From Lineus longissimus (Eukaryota > Nemertea > Pilidiophora > Heteronemertea > Lineidae), in the NCBI RefSeq assembly GCF_910592395.1, contig NC_088326.1, forward strand, positions 377,001 through 441,000: a stretch of DNA of 64,000 nt, written 5' to 3'. Below the pieces are notes generated by a model, which did not search any database, was not told the DNA's origin, and worked only from the letters and a program-made list of their open reading frames with translations. Within the stretch, counting starts at the first letter, position 1, and each line of letters begins with the position of its first letter. This document shows positions 59,201 through 64,000 of this stretch, one piece after another. The position numbers and the translations under genes were made by a program.

Positions 59201-62200
59201 AAGGAAACTCCATGGCGTGGCAGGGTTAGCCCCGACGGCCATCTTTCTCTTCCAATGAACACTTCTTGGTTCACTATCAAGGAGCATGTGAAAACAAACA
59301 GTCAATTTGGAGTGGTCGTCAGAGCAGCCTCTGTCCCATATCTGTCTCTCACTCAACCGCAGGGTGTGTGCATGCAGTACAACATCAACAGGTTCTTTGT
59401 TTGGGTGAAAATCACATGACTTCAGGGTGGAATGGTTGTGGTAGATGTCAACGTCTTGTAGCTAAGAAAGAGGCGGAGGAGGTGTGTTATTTGTGTGTGC
59501 ATGAACGTCTGTGTGTGGTTTAAGTTCCAACATTAACCCAATCTAACCCACAACTTGTACAGAAACTAACCCAACTTAATAATAACTTCATGCGATTGTT
59601 TGTTAGGTAAGTTAAAGGTCTACAACAATAGCCCTAGTACGACTCGGAGGTGTCTTCTGCACTGATGGGCCTGAACTTGTTCAAGGGGATAATTGCTCCA
59701 ATTTACTTTATATGACTTAAAACACCTTCTTGTGTAGATATCAGTACTCGCAACTTTTAATATTTACTGCAGTTTTGTGCAGAAAGGCCTAGTGTAAATG
59801 TTCATGAAGTTTACAGTAAAAGTATTTACCAGTTATCATCATTATTTATACCGCCCCATGGCAGTAAACTCAAAATAAGTGAAAGTGATTAGCAGGATAG
59901 CACATGGAAATACAGTCCTTTTCACTTTTTAATGCCATACTTTTCATCCTTGCAGACTCGAGCCCAGGCCATCCCCAACCAAGGAGTGTGGGACATGCGA
60001 GGCAAGCAGTTCTACACTGGCATCGAGATCAGAGTCTGGGCCATAGCGTGTTTTGCCCCGCAGAGGACAGTCAGGGAGGATTCATTGAGGTAAAATAAGA
60101 ATACATCTGTACCTTGTACAATATTGATATTCCTAGTTTTATTCAATTTCAAACTTGAATAGAGATAGGTATTTCAAGTCTTTCATTCGTTTTCAGAAAC
60201 TTCACACAACAGCTGCAAAGAATTTCAAATGACGCGGGGATGCCTATCGTTGGTCAGCCATGTTTCTGTAAATACGCGACTGGCCATGACCAGGTGGAGC
60301 CCATGTTCCGTTTCCTCAAGAATACCTACCAAGGTTTACAACTCATTGTTGTGGTGCTGCCTGGAAAAACACCTGTTTATGGTAAGTTTAGACTTTGAGA
60401 AGTTTTGAGGAAGAGCACTTGAAGATCCCGTCATCTTTCACTCGCCTCAACACCCATAAGCACATGGGGCTGTTGATTGTCAGATTGTAAACAAAATGTT
60501 TTGCTCTTATTTCCAGCTGAAGTGAAGCGCGTCGGAGACATCCTGATCGGTATGGCCACTCAGTGCGTTCAGGCCAAAAACGTCAACAAAACCTCGCCAC
60601 AAACACTGTCCAATCTCTGCCTTAAGATCAACGTCAAGCTTGGAGGAATCAACAATATCTTACTGCCAAGTATAAGGTAGGTAGAGAGCATCTCGTCAGC
60701 TTGACTTAGACACACAGCCATTAGTAAATCAATATGCCACAGGAAAATACCTTTCTTATCATTTGATACCTGCACCAAATTCTTTGGTCTGTAGCTTTTG
60801 GGACAACCTTTGTACCTCATCTGTTTCATTGCAACAAGCTGTGGACAGTATCCTTCATGATCATGCTCCTGTTTCTGTTATGACTTCCAAAGGAATCTGA
60901 GCCCCGAGTGTGGAGTGGGGCTATTCTTCATGTTGTTTTCATTTCCAGGCCAGCAGTGTTCAACGAGCCTGTCATCTTCTTGGGCGCTGATGTCACCCAT
61001 CCACCTGCGGGCGACGCCAGTAAACCATCGATCGCAGCTGTCGTTGGGAGCATGGACGCCCATCCAAGTCGTTACTCAGCGACGGTTCGTATACAGCAGC
61101 ATCGCCAGGAGATCATCCAGGATCTGTCGACGATGGTCAAAGAGCTCCTCATACAGTTCTACAAGTCCACGCGATTCAAACCCAACCGTATAATATTCTA
61201 TCGAGATGGGGTCAGTGAAGGGCAGTTCCAACAGGTAGGTGGAATATTAGCTGACTTGTGTTGATACACAATCCATCAACGATTGATTGGTTTGTTGACC
61301 TTTTGAGTGAAATCTTGATTATTGGAGTAAGCACCCCATGTCACCATTGTCAGTCATTGTTGTGAAACTGACCATGCTTTGTTATGGTGAGTGAAGCTTG
61401 TTGTGTCATGTTTGGTTAATCCCATGATGTAACTGAGCTGGGTGCCTCCAGCCCCTCAGAGCTGTGCATAGGCCGTATGAACTCACCCTATGAACATGTA
61501 CACATAGTGTCAGCCAGGGTCAAAGGCACCTGACCCCTTTATGGGACTGCATTGTATAGTCATGTGTACATATTTGTACTGAGGCCATCCTTGGACATTC
61601 ATGTGTATTAGGTACATGTCCACAGTCTATGTACATGAGGCATGCAAACTCTGCATCCAAACTTTACTATTGTGATCTTTTGTGAATATTGGTGTGTTTT
61701 TTTCAAATGATGATGAAAACATCCATTGTTGTTATTTGACAATATACTTTGTAGTGTTTTTTCTGGCCTTAACTGATTTGTTCACCTTTCCATCCAATTG
61801 TAGGTTCTTCAACATGAGTTGCGCGCTGTGCGTGAGGCGTGCATGTTGTTGGAGATTGACTACCAGCCCGGGATCACGTTCATCGCCGTACAGAAGCGCC
61901 ATCATACACGATTGTTTTGTGCTGATAAAAAAGACCAAGTAAGTTATCCTTCGTTGCACTCTACTCTCTTCTCCTAAAGTACACTTTTGATTTTTGGAGA
62001 AATTTTCATGGTATTATCCCATCTCTTTCAGATTGGAAAAAGTGGCAATATTCCTGCTGGTACGACCGTTGATGTTGGCATCACGCATCCATCAGAGTTT
62101 GATTTCTATCTATGCAGCCACGCTGGTATTCAGGGCACTAGTCGACCATCTCACTACCACGTTCTCTGGGACGATAATGGATTCAGTGCCGACCAGCTGC

Positions 62201-62615
62201 AGATGCTGACCTATCAACTCTGTCACACGTATGTGAGGTGTACGCGCAGTGTCTCCATCCCGGCGCCCGCATACTATGCACATCTGGTGGCCTTCCGTGC
62301 ACGCTACCATCTCGTGGAGAAGGAACACGATAGGTAAGGGTTGAATCCTAACTTTTTAGGTCTGATTTCACATTCCCTGTGAACTTGGTCACTTTTCTTT
62401 AGTTACCACATCCTTTGGAAAAGAAATAAAACCTATAACCGCTAAATACCTACCAGGACAACTACAACATTATCTTTGTTCTTAAAAACCTGATTTCCCA
62501 TTGCAGTGGTGAAGGTAGTCAACAGTCCGGACCGAGTGATGAGCGGACACCGACCGCGATGGCTCGCGCCGTTACTGTACATCCTGATACTCTCAAGGTC
62601 ATGTATTTTGCATAA
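50288..62615 (+). CDS. Argonaute (AGO clade), plus-strand paralogue with alternative linker exon (899 aa)
   Basis: Second complete Argonaute, head-to-head with the minus-strand one. Exons: 50288-50309, 51135-51447, 53152-53272, 53432-53613, 53890-54026, 54243-54377, 54764-54851, 55155-55238, 55483-55666, 56391-56513 or 57113-57235, 59956-60089, 60197-60381, 60517-60676, 60949-61234, 61804-61938, 62032-62333, 62507-62615. The sum is 2700 nt and all phases fit. N, PAZ, L2, MID and PIWI are present, and the slicer tetrad is intact: D637, E677, D709, H847, with the same spacing as in human AGO2. The start is MYPGIG; an in-frame upstream ATG at 50117 would add 57 residues. The closest relatives by motif are animal AGO1-type miRNA Argonautes (terminal block GEGSQQSG through [18 protein letters not shown]). 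No AATAAA was seen before 64000, so the 3' UTR probably leaves the window. Confidence 0.94.
51448..53151. other. Intron 2 of plus-strand Argonaute, nothing recognised
   Basis: A 1.7-kb intron. I searched it for a second copy of exon 3 or a decayed exon 2, as found in the paralogue, and found none. It holds a G14-type run near 52955. Confidence 0.5.
56391..56513 (+). CDS. Argonaute (plus) alternative linker exon, type A
   Basis: Acceptor CTCCTCTAG and donor GTAGGC flank 123 nt, phase 0-0, encoding [20 protein letters not shown] onward and ending LQYGGR. It has the same type and position as 43575-43697 in the paralogue. It aligns with about residues 386-426 of human AGO2, in linker L2 before MID. 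Confidence 0.9.
56514..56784 (+). promoter_or_regulatory. Putative splicing-control elements in the A-B intron, plus-strand Argonaute
   Basis: The first 23 nt after exon A match the paralogue with one difference. TGACCTCTGACC at 56574-56585 is the exact reverse complement of GGTCAGAGGTCA at 56773-56784, allowing a 12-bp stem with a 187-nt loop. Further AGGTCA copies lie at 56795-56806 and 56958-56992, upstream of exon B. The arrangement resembles the intronic pairings that select mutually exclusive exons in other animal genes; function is inferred. Confidence 0.5.
56924..56946 (+). repeat. GT dinucleotide microsatellite
   Basis: About eleven GT units in the intron between alternative exons A and B of the plus-strand Argonaute. 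GU-rich RNA is a known target of CELF/TDP-43-type proteins, so an effect on splicing is possible. Confidence 0.85.
57113..57235 (+). CDS. Argonaute (plus) alternative linker exon, type B
   Basis: Acceptor TCTGCAG and donor GTAAGA flank 123 nt, phase 0-0, encoding [20 protein letters not shown] onward and ending LQYGGR. It shares [17 protein letters not shown] and R-L-Q-Y-G-G-R with type B of the paralogue. Exons A and B are 599 nt apart, so joint inclusion would be in frame but would duplicate the linker. Confidence 0.9.
57236..59955. other. Long intron of plus-strand Argonaute after the alternative exons
   Basis: A 2.7-kb intron. One candidate 12-nt microexon lies at 58294-58305. No third copy of the linker exon and no mobile element were recognised. 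Confidence 0.5.
58294..58305 (+). CDS. Candidate 12-nt microexon (plus-strand Argonaute)
   Basis: A strong acceptor (TTTTCCTTGCAG), then ACCGCTCCGCAG, then a GTAGAG donor. Inclusion would insert TAPQ in frame exactly at the [14 protein letters not shown] junction, a place where animal Argonautes vary in length. No equivalent was seen in the minus-strand gene. It rests on splice sites and phase only. Confidence 0.3.
61336..61575 (-). mobile_element. Interspersed repeat, copy 3 (Argonaute intron)
   Basis: Reverse-oriented, nearly identical copy of 3790-4032. It lies in the intron 61235-61803 of the plus-strand Argonaute and is absent from the equivalent intron of the minus-strand paralogue (39907-40092), so it was inserted after the gene duplication. 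Confidence 0.8.
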
Positions 62616-64000
62616 ACCTACAATGCTGAAGTCATTCCAATGCGATGAATTAGTGTTACCATGGTGACCTGGGTTAGCGGCTTGGACTCCTCCCCTGGAG
62701 AAAGTTCAACACTGACGATGTTGTGACTCTAACTTTCATACTGGATTCACTGGACACATGAACACTTAAGTTAAAAGGGTCGAAGGTCACTTATTCTCAA
62801 CCGAAAGCGTTTGAATTTGTCACAGCCAAAAGAGAACCAGTCTTATTCGTAAGTGTGATTATAGTTGTTTCCCGGGGGAAATTTAGTAATTTATTCCAGT
62901 GATGTCAGCCATTTTGGATTTGCAATAATGACTAGCAAAAATGGTGCTGTGGGGTGTGTGCTTTTCATTGCCGTGACGATGTCTGTGTGTCTATCAACAA
63001 GGTGATTCCAAGTTTGGAATTTTTGCTCATTTTTCAATCGCCAAAATTTTTAGCACAATTTGTCATGTAATTCTGAAGTTGCCATAGAAACAATATGTTA
63101 ATCTCTGTGGCAATGGTTGCTAAGGGAACTAATTTTTATTGAGGCTGTGTTTGTATCAACTCGATATAAAATATTGTTTTCTAATTTTTCGTATTTCAAA
63201 AATCTCTAAAGGAAGAGATAGTTTAAGATCTAATGCAAAAGAAAGTTGCAATGGAAACTGTTTCCATGGCTACAGTCGGTGAAAAAAATGCAGCAGTGTG
63301 ATCTTAGAAAGCTGGAAGTATTTTTCTCATTAGAATTTTTTACTCTGAAGTATGTTTTAAAATGTGTCGGGAAGGCACATCCCGGGTCGTCCAGACCAGA
63401 AATTGTGTCGCGCATCTGAGCCTTCATAACTTTTTTGAAGGCATCTGAACAATGTAGATTCTACGTTAGAAATTTGTTACAAAATATTTAAATGCGTATT
63501 TCTTTTAAAAAATTCTGTTTTCTTTTTTAAAAATGAGAGTTTTGTGGTGCTTGTTTGGTGATTTGTTATCACAAGGGGACGACACCTGTTCACCTGATTT
63601 TGGCAGGTAAAATGTCTCACACCTGACTCGGCTTGTTTACTTCTTGTCAAGTTGATTGAACTGTGATCAACTTGTTCAATGTTCCTGCAGATTACGCATG
63701 TGAGTTGGGCCCAAACAACTCACCAAATTAAGGCTGATGAAAGCGATCTATTCTATAGGATGTGAACGTTTTACTTTCCATCTGTCAGCCTACCTGGGTC
63801 CTTCTTATTCTCCACCAAAGACGGTGTGGTCAAGCTTAGAAAGTGCTTCTTGATGTGGAAATAAGTTGTAGTTTGCTTATGTTTCATTTTGGAAGAACAT
63901 CCTATTGGCAAATGAAACCTCTTGGGGGGGGGGGGGGGGCTGAGGTGCAGGAAACATGAAAAATGATTCTTTTCTGTCCTTTTGAGGTTGAAAGTACATC
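62616..64000. other. Downstream region / 3' UTR of plus-strand Argonaute
   Basis: No coding exon and no second terminal Argonaute exon like that of the paralogue. T-rich with a G16 run near 63926-63941. It is probably 3' UTR that continues beyond the window. Confidence 0.5.

Noticed and set aside
62616-64000. Possible second terminal exon in the plus-strand Argonaute
   Set aside because: No GEGS or MYFA-type coding after an acceptor was found; the 17a/17b choice is specific to the minus-strand gene.

Overview
The window is nuclear DNA of an invertebrate bilaterian. Every gene is split into short exons (mostly 80-300 nt) with GT-AG introns, introns and spacers are AT-rich with simple repeats and mobile-element relics, and proteins look like animal homologues. 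The lineage cannot be fixed from sequence alone; a lophotrochozoan or invertebrate deuterostome is my guess. Exon models below were built by hand from splice sites, reading-frame phase and known protein families.

Layout, left to right. 1-2578: probable 3' UTR/spacer. 2579-20796 (minus): 21-exon KIAA0319/KIAA0319L-like type I membrane protein (signal peptide, MANSC-like domain, mucin-like Ser/Thr exon, EGF-like segment, five PKD domains, Cys-rich segment, TM, short tail). 22831-27295 (plus): four-TM MS4A/CD20-like protein. 28849-30154 (minus): REC114-like meiotic protein. 31004-32390 (plus): BLOC1S5 (Muted), head-to-head with REC114. 32391-38407: spacer or long 3' UTR with a degraded LINE and a MITE-like element. 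38408-48340 (minus) and 50288-62615 (plus): two complete, slicer-competent Argonaute genes, head-to-head across a 1.95-kb spacer.

The most remarkable part is the Argonaute pair. Both carry two alternative, equal-length (123 nt, phase 0-0) versions of the exon encoding the linker between PAZ and MID; the same order and type-specific sequence in both genes show that exon duplication came before gene duplication. Sequence just after the first version is conserved between paralogues and contains a 12-mer with a complementary partner farther into the intron in both genes, suggesting an RNA stem that controls exon choice. The minus gene has two further choices: a duplicated third exon separated by only 30 nt (too short to splice, so the copies must exclude each other), and two alternative terminal coding exons (109 nt each) that exchange the serine-rich cluster near the C-terminus. 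Together these allow eight predicted isoforms from one Argonaute gene. Several exons, and one run of about 690 nt including two introns, are almost identical between the inverted paralogues while neighbouring exons are strongly diverged, which points to patchy gene conversion between the palindrome arms.
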